From Mesotaenium endlicherianum (Eukaryota; Streptophyta; Zygnematophyceae; Zygnematales; Mesotaeniaceae), in contig WELA01005980.1 of assembly GCA_009602735.1 (NCBI GenBank), positions 294,356-340,159 on the forward strand: a DNA stretch of 45,804 bases. Reading direction: 5' to 3'. Below, piece by piece: positions 21,258-30,749 of the stretch. A program made the translations under genes and the position numbers. A model generated the notes under the pieces. That model did not search any database, had not been told where the DNA came from, and saw nothing but the letters and a program-made list of their open reading frames with translations. The stretch's first letter is position 1; the number at the start of each line of letters is the position of its first letter.

Positions 21258-21977
21258 TGTAATGAATCAGTATATTAGTGGATATAATATTCAGTTAAAT
21301 ATAATAGTTAATTAAGTTCAGCCTGCTGAACTTTAGTTAATAGTCAGTCTGCTGGACTTTACATAATTATCAATTTAATGACTCAGCCGAAAGCAGCAGG
21401 CTGAAAGTCCATATAAGTCAGCTTGCTGACACATTCTTTGACAGCAAGCTGACTTCCGTACTCGGTAGCAGCAAACTGCCTTGATATGCATCTAAGTGCA
21501 ATATGCTAGATGAATGGCCAGATGACATCCCTATGATGGATGGCTATTCGGGATGATGGGAGATGGCGGTGGATTTGGTTAACCGAGGTCCTACCAACGT
21601 GGTTAACTCCCGGGTAGGCGGTGCCATCGCACTGACCGTTGAACAGTAAACTCATTCCATGTACATATGCTAGGCATTGCCCTCGAGTTCGGCATTCGGA
21701 AACAAGGCCAACTCTCCTAGACAGCTGACTGAGAGAGATCTGAATCCAAGGCAAGAAGCCATTGATACGCACTGTCTTCTAACCTTGCTTATGTATGAGT
21801 TTACTGATTTGCATCATTGATGCTAGTTTACTCGCATTTGACTTACGAGTATTATTCCCTGCTAGTGTATTGTCCTTTGCCGTTTAACTAGTTAACGGAA
21901 ATACCATAAAGATTACTTGCTGATATAAAGATCTTTATTAATTGTTAATCGCCTATTTGGTAAGTCGATTCATTTCA
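21258..21977 (+). mobile_element. 5' LTR of element A (720 bp)
   Basis: Runs from TGTAATGAATCAG to CGATTCATTTCA and is matched by LTRs of exactly the same length at 29333-30052 and 39564-40283. The U3 part holds a series of short palindromes (GTTCAGCCTGCTGAAC, AGTCTGCTGGACT). A TATA-like CATATAAG (21410-21417) is followed at once by a 12-bp inverted repeat, GTCAGCTTGCTG / CAGCAAGCTGAC (21417-21428, 21442-21453), which would put a hairpin near the transcript 5' end. No 5-bp target duplication is seen (ATTAT on the left; the right flank is a truncated relative). Confidence 0.93.
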
Positions 21978-21978
21978 G

Positions 21979-21990
21979 TGGTATCGGAGC
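21979..21990 (+). promoter_or_regulatory. Primer-binding site of element A
   Basis: TGGTATCGGAGC begins one base after the LTR. Plant LTR elements commonly use TGGTATCAGAGC, complementary to initiator Met tRNA; here A is replaced by G at one position. Element H has the identical 12-mer. Confidence 0.88.
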
Positions 21991-22011
21991 AGTTATCACA
22001 GTCTTCTTTGT

Positions 22012-23490
22012 ATGGTAAGGACAAGGTCTCAAACTAGCAACTCCCGAGACATGGAGAACCAGGATAACGAGAATGTCGAAAACCAGGCGGAAAGCCATGT
22101 AGCGGGAAACCGTACCTATTCGGAAGCAGTAGCGGATACTGCAGCTAGGGAGGCTGCAGATGAGGCAGCTGCTATTGCCTCAGTCGCAGCTCAGCAAGCT
22201 GAGGAGGAGATAGCCAGACTAGAAGCTGAACAAGTAGCAAAGGCCGCTGAAGATATACAAAGGAGGGAAGGACAGCCAGCTGACGAGCGCACTGTTGAAG
22301 AACTTATGGCATCAAGGGCCAATGTTCTGAACCCACCTCCTGCCGTACAACTCAATGTACCCCTAGGTCAAATACATGACAGGCTGAATGCGGCAGGAAT
22401 TGCTGCTACAGGAGTGAGAGGGATTGTTGAGGACACTACTCAGCGAGTAGATGCCAATGCTGCTGCTGCATTTGCTAATCTACCACCCCAGAATGTAGAC
22501 TTGGGAGCATTGTTCGTTCAGATGCAGTCGCAAATGGCGACCATGTATCAGTCCCAGCAGGAGGACAAAAGAATCATAATGTCCCTACTCCGGGACAGAG
22601 ACCAACTGGGGTCTCACACCACTAGTGGTGGTGGCCGAGGGCCTAGTAAGCCCAAGCCGAAACCTCCCCAGGACTATGATCCTGAGGGAAACAGAAAATA
22701 TTACCTGATCAAGTTTCTCGCGGATGTTGAGCAGTGGCTGGAGAACTACCCAGAACTGCAAGATTACGAGAAGGTCAGGCACACCGGTGCGCTACTGAAA
22801 GGCAGTGCCGCAGACTGGTGGCTTTACTGGAAGGAAGAGCGTAAGGCTCGGCAACTCGGTGACCCTACGTGGGTAGAGTTTGTCGAGAAGTTGCATGAGA
22901 AGTTTGATGTCATCAACCAGCAGGAGAAAGCTATCTATGCGATGATCTCCCTGACACTGAAGCAGACCACTTCAGTTGCTGAGTTTGCTCAAAAGTTCCA
23001 AGAGAACATGATGAAGCAGCCTGATTTGCCAGAACGGTATAGGATAGCATACTTCAGGTATGGCTTGAAATCCGAGGTCTCTGGTCATTTTGCTGAGAAA
23101 AAGTATGAGAAACTGGCTGACTTGATCCAGGATGCTGACGCCTGGGATCAGCAGCAGTTCAATCACAAGCGCCAGAGTAACGCTTTGGTGTCTAAGATTG
23201 TCAAAAAGCCCCACGGTTCCTACAATGCAGTTGAAGGAGACCAGGCTGAGGATAATCAGGGTGATGAATATGAGTATGAGTACAATGCTATTCAGTCTAG
23301 AGGTAGAGGTGGTCCCTCTCGAGGTGGCTATGGAAGGGGTGGTGGTAGGACTAAGCCGAGACCAGCCTCAGCAAAATCTACTTGCTACCATTGTCAGCAG
23401 AAAGGCCACTACAGAGAACAGTGTCCGGTCAAGCACCTGCCTAAGGTCGAGAGAAAAGACCAGCCTTTAAAAGACAGCAACAGTCAGTAA
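22012..23490 (+). CDS. gag: Gag of element A
   Basis: A 492-residue structural protein of a Ty3/gypsy element; it forms the virus-like particle that packages the element RNA. The ATG is the first after the primer site, at the same place as in element D. Residues 1-120 are Ala/Glu/Gln-rich and probably coiled coil. Residues 220-390 are the retrotransposon capsid domain, with a [12 protein letters not shown] block, the DWWLYWKEE motif and [18 protein letters not shown] Gly/Arg-rich linker leads to a CCHC zinc knuckle, [14 protein letters not shown] (residues 458-471). The frame ends at TAA 23488-23490, within a predicted stem-loop, while pol is open in the -1 frame across the end. No internal stops. 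Confidence 0.95.
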   Translation: MVRTRSQTSNSRDMENQDNENVENQAESHVAGNRTYSEAVADTAAREAADEAAAIASVAAQQAEEEIARLEAEQVAKAAEDIQRREGQPADERTVEELMASRANVLNPPPAVQLNVPLGQIHDRLNAAGIAATGVRGIVEDTTQRVDANAAAAFANLPPQNVDLGALFVQMQSQMATMYQSQQEDKRIIMSLLRDRDQLGSHTTSGGGRGPSKPKPKPPQDYDPEGNRKYYLIKFLADVEQWLENYPELQDYEKVRHTGALLKGSAADWWLYWKEERKARQLGDPTWVEFVEKLHEKFDVINQQEKAIYAMISLTLKQTTSVAEFAQKFQENMMKQPDLPERYRIAYFRYGLKSEVSGHFAEKKYEKLADLIQDADAWDQQQFNHKRQSNALVSKIVKKPHGSYNAVEGDQAEDNQGDEYEYEYNAIQSRGRGGPSRGGYGRGGGRTKPRPASAKSTCYHCQQKGHYREQCPVKHLPKVERKDQPLKDSNSQ

Positions 23491-26400
23491 TCCAGTCTAC
23501 TGACTGTGAGGATGCTAGAGATAGTGAGTCGTCACTAGCTGCCCTCGTAGCAGGTATTATGGGTCCTGCTGAACTGGATTCACTATGCATGCCTGACAAA
23601 CAGATAAAGGAGACCATCAGTAATATAGACGTCCAGAGAGTGCACACTCTGGATGCTCTTGTTCCACCTGATGTCCAACATTTCTTTGCTACGTCAGGAG
23701 AACAATGCGAAAGTCAGGAAAAGACAGTCCCCCCTATCCTACTGCATTGCATGATTGCAGGTAGGAAGGTGAGGGCATTTGTTGACGGAGGGGCGTCACA
23801 TACTTTTATTCACAAGGACTTAGTTAAGCGGCTAAGGCTGCCTACTGTCACCCAAGGGAATAGAAAAATATTCCTTGGAGATGCCTCAAGTATCCCGGGA
23901 GGAGTTATAACCAAGCCTATTGAGGTCCAGTTAGGTTCTGGCATTGCAGTTCTAACTGAAACGCTTACATTTGAGGTACTCAACACTGGCTTTTATGATC
24001 TCGTGCTAGGCAGGTCCTGGCTTAATAGACATCAAGCTGAAGTGTGTTGGAGCAGAGGTACAGTTAAAGTGAGAGGAGCCAGTGATGGGCAGACTGACTT
24101 GGCACCCACCAGTGCTCTTCCTCTTGTCCTGTGTGGATGGCAAATGAAGGAAAAGAAGAGGCTTCCAGAAGGATGCAAGTTGCTGAATGCAATGGAGTTC
24201 GTCAAAAGCTGGAACCAGAAGGAAGACAGAATGTTCTGTCTGCTGCTAAGAGAGGTACCTCCTCAACCTGAAGAAGTGGTTGAGAAAAAGGTAAGCCCTC
24301 CGGAGCACCCTACTGCTGCAAACATTGTTGCTCAGTACGCGGATGTGTTTAACATGCCTCCAGGACTACCCCCTAAGCGAGAAGTAGATCATAGGATTGA
24401 TTTATTACCTGGTAGCCAGCCACCCTGGCAACGCACGTATGGCTTGTCTTATTTGGAGAGTGAGGAGTTGAAAACACAGATTGCAGAGCTGGAGGAAAAT
24501 GGTTACATTTCTCCCAGTAAATCACCGTACGGCGCACCTATCCTATTTGTTAAGAAAAAGGATGGCAGTATGCGGATGTGTGTGGATTACAGAGCCCTGA
24601 ACAGAATTACAGTAAAGAACAAGTATGCTTTACCCAGAATCGAGGACTTGCTTGATACCCTGTCTGGCGCTAAGGTGTTCAGTAAGATAGATCTCAAGAG
24701 TGGTTATCATCAAATCAGAATTGCTGAGGGGGATGAACACAAAACTGCTTTCCGCACACATTATGGACACTATGAGTTCAACGTGATGCCATTTGGATTG
24801 ACTAATGCTCCTGCTACCTTCATGGGTGCTATGAATGACATTTTCAGACCTTATTTGGATAAGTTTGTGCAAGTTTTCCTGGATGATATTTTAATTTTCT
24901 CAAAAGATGAAGCTCAGCACGCTGAACACTTAAAGACAGTCCAGGACACTCTAAGAACAAATCACTTGTATGCTAAAATGAGCAAGTGTGATTTCTTTAG
25001 GGAAAGTATTGAATTCTTAGGCCACGTTGTCAGTAAGGAGGGCATCAGTGTGGATCCTAAGAAAGTCCAGACCATAAGGGACTGGCCAGTACCACAGTCT
25101 GTCTCTGAAGTTAGATCCTTCCTCGGGTTGGCTAACTACTGTAGGAGATTTATTGAGAATTATTCCACAAAGGCCAGTAAACTGACTGACCTTACTAAGA
25201 AAGACATCGGGTATGTGTGGGGGGAAGAGCAGCAGGCTGCCTTCCAGACCCTTAAAGATGCCCTTTGTTCTGCCCCAGTGCTAGCCGTGTATGACCCCAG
25301 CAAACCGGTGCAGGTGGTTACTGGTGCCTCTGACTTTGCCATGGGTGCTATTTTGTTGCACCCTGCTGACAAAACCACAAAGGATGGTAAGATACGTCAG
25401 GAGTGGCATCCTGTGTTGTATGAGTCTATGAAATTTAATCCAGCGGATATTAATTACTCAGTGCATGATAAAGAGCTGCTAGCTATCATTCATGTACTCA
25501 AACAGTGGAGAGCATACTTACGTGATAAAGCTTTTAAGGTCATTACAGATCATCTAGCTCTGACCCACTTTCAGAAGAAGTCCAAGCTGTCGAGGAGGGA
25601 GAACCGCTGGAGCCAGATGCTGGAGCAGTTCCAAGTTCAGATCGACTACAAACCAGGGAAGTTGAATCCTGCTGATGCACTCTCTAGAAGACCTGACTTG
25701 CAAGAAAGGAACTTTAGTCAGCATGCTGTAGATAAAGTCCTGTGTGCACTCACTTCACTAAAGGTGAAAAAGTCCTTCCTTGAACAACTTAGGAAAGCCT
25801 ACCTTTCTGACCCAACATTTGAGCCCAGCCCCACTACTGGTATGTGTCGTGCTACCGCACTCGGGTATAAGCTCAAGGGAGGGGTCTGGGTGACTGAAAC
25901 CACTTCAGGCAGGCTGAAGCTGGTCATTCCTAATAACTTGGAAATAAGGTCTCTCTTACTGAGTCAAGCTCATGACAGTCTCCTGGGTGGACATTTGGGG
26001 CAGGCCAAAACTGTTGGCAAATTGGCAAAACATTATCATTGGGAGGGGTTACCCCGGGTGGTCTTGAAATATGTCAAGTCCTGTGACCAGTGTCAGAGAA
26101 ATAAGTCTCAGCACACACCACCCGGAGGTCTCCTGCAACCGCTACCCATCCCAGCTGGACGCTGGGAAACTATATCCATGGACTGGGTGGTCTCACTACC
26201 AAGAACTGCCAACGGGCATGATTCAATACTGGTAGTCGTGGATAAATTGACAAAAATGGTCATTTTTATCCCCACAACTGTCAAAGTGACTGCACTCGAA
26301 ACAGCGAGACAGTTTTACAACCATGTAGTATGCCAACATGGGCTCCCTTCTAATATCATCTCAGACAGAGACTCAAAATTTACCTCTAAGATCTGGAGAG

Positions 26401-27275
26401 TTGTAATGGGGTTAATGGGAGTCAAACAGCTGCTCAGCATAGCAAACCACCCTCAGACTGATGGGCAGACTGAAAGAACTAACCGAGTTCTGCAGGAGGT
26501 GCTGAGAGCATATATTAACCAAAAACAAGATAATTGGGATGACCTGTTGCCTCAAATTCAGTTTGCGGTCAACAGTGCGGTGCACGCGTCAACGGGCAAA
26601 ACTCCTTTTGAACTCAGCCTGGGTAGAGTCCCTAAGTCTCCTCTAGATGTGCTAGGGGAATCTTTAACTCACCCTGAAGGGATTGACAACCCGGTCTCCC
26701 TCCAGTTAACTCAGGAGTTTGCTGACACCCTGTCAGAAGTCCAACGAAACTTGCACACGGCCCAAGAAAACCAACAAAAATACGCTAATCAACACCGTCG
26801 GGAACTGACATTTTCCAAGGGGGATTTAGTCAAACTGCATTCTCAGCACCTGTACCTCCCTGGTGTGGTCAAGAAAAAGCTTGGCCCTGTCTGGGTCGGT
26901 CCATATTCGGTGGTCCGTCGTGTCGGTCAGAATGCTTACAAACTGAACATGTCAGCTGAATACAAGGGGCACCCGGTCTTTAATGTCTCCTTCCTGGAAC
27001 CGTACATCAAAGGTGATACACTGTTCACAGGTCGGTTCCCTGTCCAACCGGGACCGGTCCCCGCTGTCCGGGACGGCGACCCTGAGGAATATGAGGTCGA
27101 TGAGATTTTAGACGCTCGCTCGGTCCGTCGATCGTCTAAATATGTCATGAAATACCTCATTCGATGGAAGGGTTACGATGCCTCTGGGGACACTTGGGAG
27201 TTTAAGGACCACTTGACCAATGCCAAAGGGGCGTTGACACGGTTCCACCTTCGGGCCGCTGGAGTCCCTCCATAA
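23445..27275 (+). CDS. pol: Pol polyprotein of element A (PR-RT-RH-IN-chromodomain)
   Basis: The -1 frame relative to gag, open from 23445; the first ATG is 23559 (residue numbers from there, 1,238 residues). Protease: [10 protein letters not shown] with Asp76 (DGGA instead of DTGA/DSGA), later [10 protein letters not shown]. Reverse transcriptase: [23 protein letters not shown] and the FLDD catalytic box (Asp442-443). RNase [10 protein letters not shown] and VITDHLAL are intact, but the first catalytic Asp of the TDAS motif is Gly589 (VTGAS). Integrase: HHCC zinc finger (HDSLLGGH...CDQC), catalytic Asp875, Asp936 and Glu972, then a GPY module (GPVWVGPY). A C-terminal chromodomain ([10 protein letters not shown]...[15 protein letters not shown]) marks a chromovirus, likely targeted to modified chromatin. 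There are no stops, but the RNase H change may disable it. Confidence 0.95.
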   Translation, partial: GREKRPAFKRQQQSVIQSTDCEDARDSESSLAALVAGIMGPAELDSLCMPDKQIKETISNIDVQRVHTLDALVPPDVQHFFATSGEQCESQEKTVPPILLHCMIAGRKVRAFVDGGASHTFIHKDLVKRLRLPTVTQGNRKIFLGDASSIPGGVITKPIEVQLGSGIAVLTETLTFEVLNTGFYDLVLGRSWLNRHQAEVCWSRGTVKVRGASDGQTDLAPTSALPLVLCGWQMKEKKRLPEGCKLLNAMEFVKSWNQKEDRMFCLLLREVPPQPEEVVEKKVSPPEHPTAANIVAQYADVFNMPPGLPPKREVDHRIDLLPGSQPPWQRTYGLSYLESEELKTQIAELEENGYISPSKSPYGAPILFVKKKDGSMRMCVDYRALNRITVKNKYALPRIEDLLDTLSGAKVFSKIDLKSGYHQIRIAEGDEHKTAFRTHYGHYEFNVMPFGLTNAPATFMGAMNDIFRPYLDKFVQVFLDDILIFSKDEAQHAEHLKTVQDTLRTNHLYAKMSKCDFFRESIEFLGHVVSKEGISVDPKKVQTIRDWPVPQSVSEVRSFLGLANYCRRFIENYSTKASKLTDLTKKDIGYVWGEEQQAAFQTLKDALCSAPVLAVYDPSKPVQVVTGASDFAMGAILLHPADKTTKDGKIRQEWHPVLYESMKFNPADINYSVHDKELLAIIHVLKQWRAYLRDKAFKVITDHLALTHFQKKSKLSRRENRWSQMLEQFQVQIDYKPGKLNPADALSRRPDLQERNFSQHAVDKVLCALTSLKVKKSFLEQLRKAYLSDPTFEPSPTTGMCRATALGYKLKGGVWVTETTSGRLKLVIPNNLEIRSLLLSQAHDSLLGGHLGQAKTVGKLAKHYHWEGLPRVVLKYVKSCDQCQRNKSQHTPPGGLLQPLPIPAGRWETISMDWVVSLPRTANGHDSILVVVDKLTKMVIFIPTTVKVTALETARQFYNHVVCQHGLPSNIISDRDSKFTSKIWRVVMGLMGVKQLLSIANHPQTDGQTERTNRVLQEVLRAYINQKQDNWDDLLPQIQFAVNSAVHASTGKTPFELSLGRVPKSPLDVLGESLTHPEGIDNPVSLQLTQEFADTLSEVQRNLHTAQENQQKYANQHRRELTFSKGDLVKLHSQHLYLPGVVKKKLGPVWVGPYSVVRRVGQNAYKLNMSAEYKGHPVFNVSFLEPYIKGDTLFTGRFPVQPGPVPAVRDGDPEEYEVDEILDARSVRRSSKYVMKYLIRWKGYDASGDTWEFKDHLTNAKGALTRFHLRAAGVPP
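23466..23513 (+). promoter_or_regulatory. Candidate -1 ribosomal frameshift signal, gag to pol of element A
   Basis: In the gag frame the codons CCT TTA AAA contain the heptamer T TTA AAA (23466-23472), fitting X XXY YYZ. Seven nucleotides later a perfect 10-bp stem begins: ACAGTCAGTA (23480-23489) with TACTGACTGT (23498-23507), around an 8-nt loop. The gag stop lies at the top of the 5' strand. Loop bases ATCC could also pair with GGAT at 23510-23513, but with no linker, so a pseudoknot is doubtful. Frames before and after agree with a -1 shift. Confidence 0.75.
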
Positions 27276-27542
27276 CTGTCATTTCAGTTGACACGGGAAG
27301 GTGACAGGCGGTCCTGTCTCCATTTAAGTTGGAGGGGAAAATATATGACAGTTAGTGAGCGAGAGCGATAAAAACACACTCATACGTTTATGTGTAGCGC
27401 ATCGCAACTACGTCAACTTTTAGCAATCATCCTGTAAGGTAAACAGCAGCGAAGCCACTATACTAAATACTAACATACTTCCTGCAATCCCTATGACAAA
27501 GGTCCATATCCTACTAACTTGTGCCCTGGTTACATGTGCAGG
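27276..27542 (+). promoter_or_regulatory. Spacer between pol and ORF2 with hairpin and internal polypurine-like tract
   Basis: Contains GACAGG-CGGT-CCTGTC (27303-27318), a 6-bp stem with a 4-nt loop. Right after it comes TTTAAGTTGGAGGGGAAA (27323-27340), which copies the core of the element's 3' polypurine tract (TTAAGTTGGAGGGA). Element B has the same pair at 30778-30816, with another loop sequence (AGGT). Downstream, GCGATAAAAACAC (27369-27381) could be a weak TATA-like element. The ATG of ORF2 is preceded by TTACATGTGCAG/G, a good splice acceptor. Confidence 0.6.
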
Positions 27543-29219
27543 ATGGCGCCCACCACACAAAAGGAGGACAGAAAGCGCAAGGCAGAAGAAGCCAGGAGGA
27601 CAATGGAGCAATACCAGAAGGAGCTGGCGGCGACGTCCCTCACCAGGAGAGAACAAGAAAGGGTCCGCAAACAACAAGAGGCGGCAGAAGAGGCACAGAG
27701 GAAGAAGGATCAGGAAGCGGAAAACCTCAGGAAGGCTGAGGAGGAGAGACAGAAGAAACAGCAAGAAGAAGCGGCAGCGGCAGAAGAGGAGAAAAGAAAA
27801 AAGATTGAAGCGGACAGACAGAAGAGCTTGGCCACTTACAGGTATACTGTGGTGGGTGGCCAAAACTTCGATAACCTGAAGGAAGCATTGCTGGCAGCCC
27901 AGGAGATCAACAGGCTGGAACAGACAACACTGCTACAGAAGGAAGGAGCTACAGCACTGGACAGGTACATCGAGACACACACCGGCGTGGTCCTTTACGA
28001 AGATTATGCTAAGATGGTGGGCTATACAGCAGAGCAGGCCCGGTATCTCGCAGATGATTCAGAGGACAAGCCGGTCCCCATACCGGGAATAGTGGGAGAT
28101 CAGAGACTCATCCGGATGGTGAGCATGCGGCCCGATAGCTTTAAGGATACGGTATTCTACCTCACACTCCTGCCAGCTTACAATGAAGTTGAGAGAAGGA
28201 GCTGGGAGTACTTGGCCAGGGAAGCAGGACAGCAGATGTTCTCTCCCCACTGGTTCCCGTGTAAACTGAGGAAGGCTGAGCACGGACCCCAGTACTACCA
28301 GCAGCCAACAGACTGGAGGTGGATGACCGTCACAAATAAGAAGCAGGAGTGTGACCGAGCCCAACCGGATGACTTCCACTATGGCCTAGACGGCTATCTC
28401 ATCCTACCACCTCACATTGCCCCTTGGGACCCCAGGCTGAATGGATGCCTGAGCAATATGAATGCAGAGACCAAGGAACATAGGAGGAGGGGAAGAGACT
28501 ACTTCTCTAAGGGAAAGCATGCCTTTGTCAAATGGGCAAAGAATGCAGGCCGGATAGATATCAGTAGGCTGAAGGCCAAGCAACCTCCAGCGCGCCCTAA
28601 GAAAGGGAGGTCGGTAGACTACTCCATGTCTACTAGGGAGCAGGACGACTTAGTGGACGAGACCCCTACTCTCTCCGAGGAGGAGGATGAGGAGGATGAG
28701 GAAGAAGAACAAGGCAGAGGAGAAGCATCAGCAGCAGGTACTCAGGATACCCAGGGACAGGCAGTGGCACTTCCTAAAGAACCACGATCAGGTGTGTGGA
28801 ATGTGATCCCCGTTATGGCGACAACTGGACCCCGCGCTCGCTCCCCCAGCCCACCTGCCCAAGCAGGGGAAGAAGCTGATCTGACTGTACTGGGCAGCAG
28901 ACACAGACAGAAATCCCCAGAGGACAGGGGTGCCAGAAGAGGGACACGCGGGTGGGCCAGAGGTATGCCAGCCTCCCCCTCCGCTCAGGGGCATGTACCT
29001 CTAGCCAATGTATTTCAGCATCCTACTGGAATGCCTGTCTATGTGGGAATCAACACCCAAATAGTTGAAGAGCAGGCCACCATCCTCCGTTCTCCTCGAG
29101 GGCCAACTTTAGAGCAAACAGGGTTCTTTAGAAGGCCAGCTGACAGACCTAGAGGGCTGTCCAGATCTAGGTCCAGATCTCCGTCCCCTGATCCTGAAGC
29201 CCCAGGAACCACCCCTTAA
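27543..29219 (+). CDS. ORF2 of element A: extra 3' protein of a chromovirus, type I, function unknown
   Basis: 558 residues, sense strand, between pol and the 3' LTR, the place where env or other extra genes sit in LTR elements. I chose the ATG starting MAPTTQKEDRKRK; an upstream in-frame ATG at 27519 precedes a likely splice acceptor. Residues 1-95 are a highly charged Lys/Glu/Gln/Ala coiled coil. Residues 97-335 are a globular domain (YRYTVVGG start, NEVERRSWEYLARE, DWRWMTVTN, LPPHIAPWDPRLNGC, GKHAFVKWAKNAG). Then come an acidic run near 377-395, a conserved block GHVPLANVFQHPTGMPVYVG near 482-501, and an Arg-Ser tail. There is no signal peptide or membrane segment, so it is not an envelope glycoprotein. 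It resembles no family I know. It is conserved in D (same type) and in B and C (second type). Confidence 0.9.
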   Translation: MAPTTQKEDRKRKAEEARRTMEQYQKELAATSLTRREQERVRKQQEAAEEAQRKKDQEAENLRKAEEERQKKQQEEAAAAEEEKRKKIEADRQKSLATYRYTVVGGQNFDNLKEALLAAQEINRLEQTTLLQKEGATALDRYIETHTGVVLYEDYAKMVGYTAEQARYLADDSEDKPVPIPGIVGDQRLIRMVSMRPDSFKDTVFYLTLLPAYNEVERRSWEYLAREAGQQMFSPHWFPCKLRKAEHGPQYYQQPTDWRWMTVTNKKQECDRAQPDDFHYGLDGYLILPPHIAPWDPRLNGCLSNMNAETKEHRRRGRDYFSKGKHAFVKWAKNAGRIDISRLKAKQPPARPKKGRSVDYSMSTREQDDLVDETPTLSEEEDEEDEEEEQGRGEASAAGTQDTQGQAVALPKEPRSGVWNVIPVMATTGPRARSPSPPAQAGEEADLTVLGSRHRQKSPEDRGARRGTRGWARGMPASPSAQGHVPLANVFQHPTGMPVYVGINTQIVEEQATILRSPRGPTLEQTGFFRRPADRPRGLSRSRSRSPSPDPEAPGTTP

Positions 29220-29297
29220 GGTGACAGGCTGAAAAGATAGTCAGTAAGGGAGGCTGGTCAGGGTCAGTTTCTTTATTTAAAGCTTTTGCAGTTTAAT

Positions 29298-29332
29298 GTT
29301 GTCGAGGCGACAACAAGTTAAGTTGGAGGGAT
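29298..29332 (+). promoter_or_regulatory. Hairpin plus 3' polypurine tract of element A
   Basis: GTTGTCGAGGCGACAAC (29298-29314; 7-bp stem, AGG loop), then AAGTTAAGTTGGAGGGAT up to the LTR start TGTAATG. The purine tract primes plus-strand DNA synthesis. The hairpin directly before it is retained in all four family copies. Confidence 0.8.
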
Positions 29333-30052
29333 TGTAATGAATCAGTATATTAGTGGATATAATATTCATTTAAATCTAATAGTTAATTAAGTTCAGCCTG
29401 CTGAACTTTAGTTAATAATCAGTCTGCTGGACTTTACATAATTATCAGTTTAATGACTCGGCCGAAAGCAGCAGGCTGAAGTCAACTTAAGTCAGCTTGC
29501 TGACACATTCTTTGACAGCCAGCTGACTTCCGTACTCGGTAGCAGCGAACTGCCTTGATATGCATCTAAGTGCGATATGCTAGATGAATAGCCAGATGAC
29601 ATCCCTATGATGGATGGCTATTCGGGATGATGGGAGATGGCGGTGGATTTGGTTAACCGAGGTCCTACCAACGTGGTTAACTCCCGGGTAGGCGGTGCCA
29701 TCGCACTGACCGTTGAACAGTAAACTCATTCCATGTACATACGCTAGACATTGCTCTCGAGTTCGGCATTCGGAAACGAGGCCAACTCTCTTGTATAGCT
29801 TACTGAGAGAGATCTGAATCCAAGGCGAGAAGCCATTGATACGCACTGTCTTCTAACCTTGCTTATGTATGAGTTTACTGATTTGCATTATTGATGCTAG
29901 TTTACTCTCATTTGATTGACGAGTATTATTCACTGCTAGTGCGTTGTCCTTTTTCCGTTAAACAGTTAACGGAAAGTACCATAAAGATTACTTGCTGATA
30001 TAAAGATCTTTATTAATTGTTAATCGCCTATTTGGTAAGTCGATTCATTTCA
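29333..30052 (+). mobile_element. A-family LTR (720 bp) between elements A and B
   Basis: It acts as the 3' LTR of A, but by eye it shares many single-base states with the B 3' LTR (39564-40283) rather than with the A 5' LTR. Examples are CTTAAGTCAG, GCCAGCTGAC, AGCGAACTGCC, GGAAACGAGG and AAGGCGAGAAG. It is followed without a primer site by integrase-region sequence of element B. This suggests that it was originally the 5' LTR of B or arose by LTR-LTR recombination. Confidence 0.9.
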
Positions 30053-30749
30053 GGTGCACGCATCAACGGGCAAGACTCCTTCTGAACTCAGCCTGGGTAG
30101 AGTCCCTAAGTCTCCTTTAGATGTATCGAGGGAGTCTGTAACTGACCCTGAAGGAATTGAAAATCCGGTCTCCCTCCAGCTAACTCAGGAGTTTGCTGAC
30201 ACCCTGTCAGAAGTCCAACAAAACCTGCGCAATGCTCAAGAAAACTAACAAAAATACGCTAATCAACACCGTCGGGAGCTGACATTTTCTAAGGGCGATT
30301 TAGTCAAACTCAATTCTCAGCAATTGTACCTCCCTGGTGTGGTCAAGAAAAAGCTTGGCCCCGTCTGGGTCGGTCTATATTCGGTGGTACGTCGTGTCGG
30401 TCAGAATGCTTACAAACTGAACATGTCAGCGGACTATAAAGGTCACTCGGTCTTTAATGTCTCCTTCCTAGAACCATACATCGAAGGTGATACACTGTTC
30501 ACAGGTCGGTTACCTGTCCAACCGGGACCGGTCCCCGCTGTCCGAGACGGCGACCCTGAGGAATATGAGGTCAATGAGATTTTAGACGCTCGCTCGGTTC
30601 GTCGATCGTCTAAATATGTCATGAAATACCTCATCCGATGGAAGGGTTACGATGCCTCTGGGGACACTTGGGAGTTTAAAGACCAGGTGACCAATGCCAA
30701 AGGGGCATTGACACGGTTCCACCTTCGGGCGGCTGGGGCACCGCCCTAA
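30053..30749 (+). pseudogene. Pol 3' remnant of element B (integrase end, GPY module, chromodomain)
   Basis: Begins abruptly after the LTR at the position corresponding to 26579 of element A ([15 protein letters not shown] block) and is about 93% identical to A in protein. One in-frame TAA at 30246-30248 replaces the Gln codon of A. The GPVWVG module and full chromodomain (YEVNEILDAR...[13 protein letters not shown]) follow to the normal pol stop. Gag, protease, RT, RNase H and most of the integrase are missing. Confidence 0.9.

Noticed and set aside
23559..23647. The ATG at 23559 as an independent pol start
   Set aside because: The frame is already open from 23445 across the gag end, and a slippery heptamer with a stem lies there; internal initiation is less likely, though not excluded.
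27420..27879. Frames of 128-147 codons on both strands at the ORF2 start
   Set aside because: They are shadows of the Lys/Glu-rich coiled-coil coding sequence of ORF2 in other frames.
27543..29219. ORF2 as an env gene
   Set aside because: Position fits, but there is no signal peptide, membrane span or cysteine-rich ectodomain.
29298..29314. Hairpin GTTGTCGAGGCGACAAC as a transcription terminator
   Set aside because: This is a eukaryotic retroelement; the hairpin is tied to the polypurine tract in all copies, not to a transcript end.
30052..30060. LTR-integrase junction in B as a splicing product
   Set aside because: The missing segment does not end in AG at the junction, so a spliced-RNA origin does not fit; deletion or recombination is preferred.
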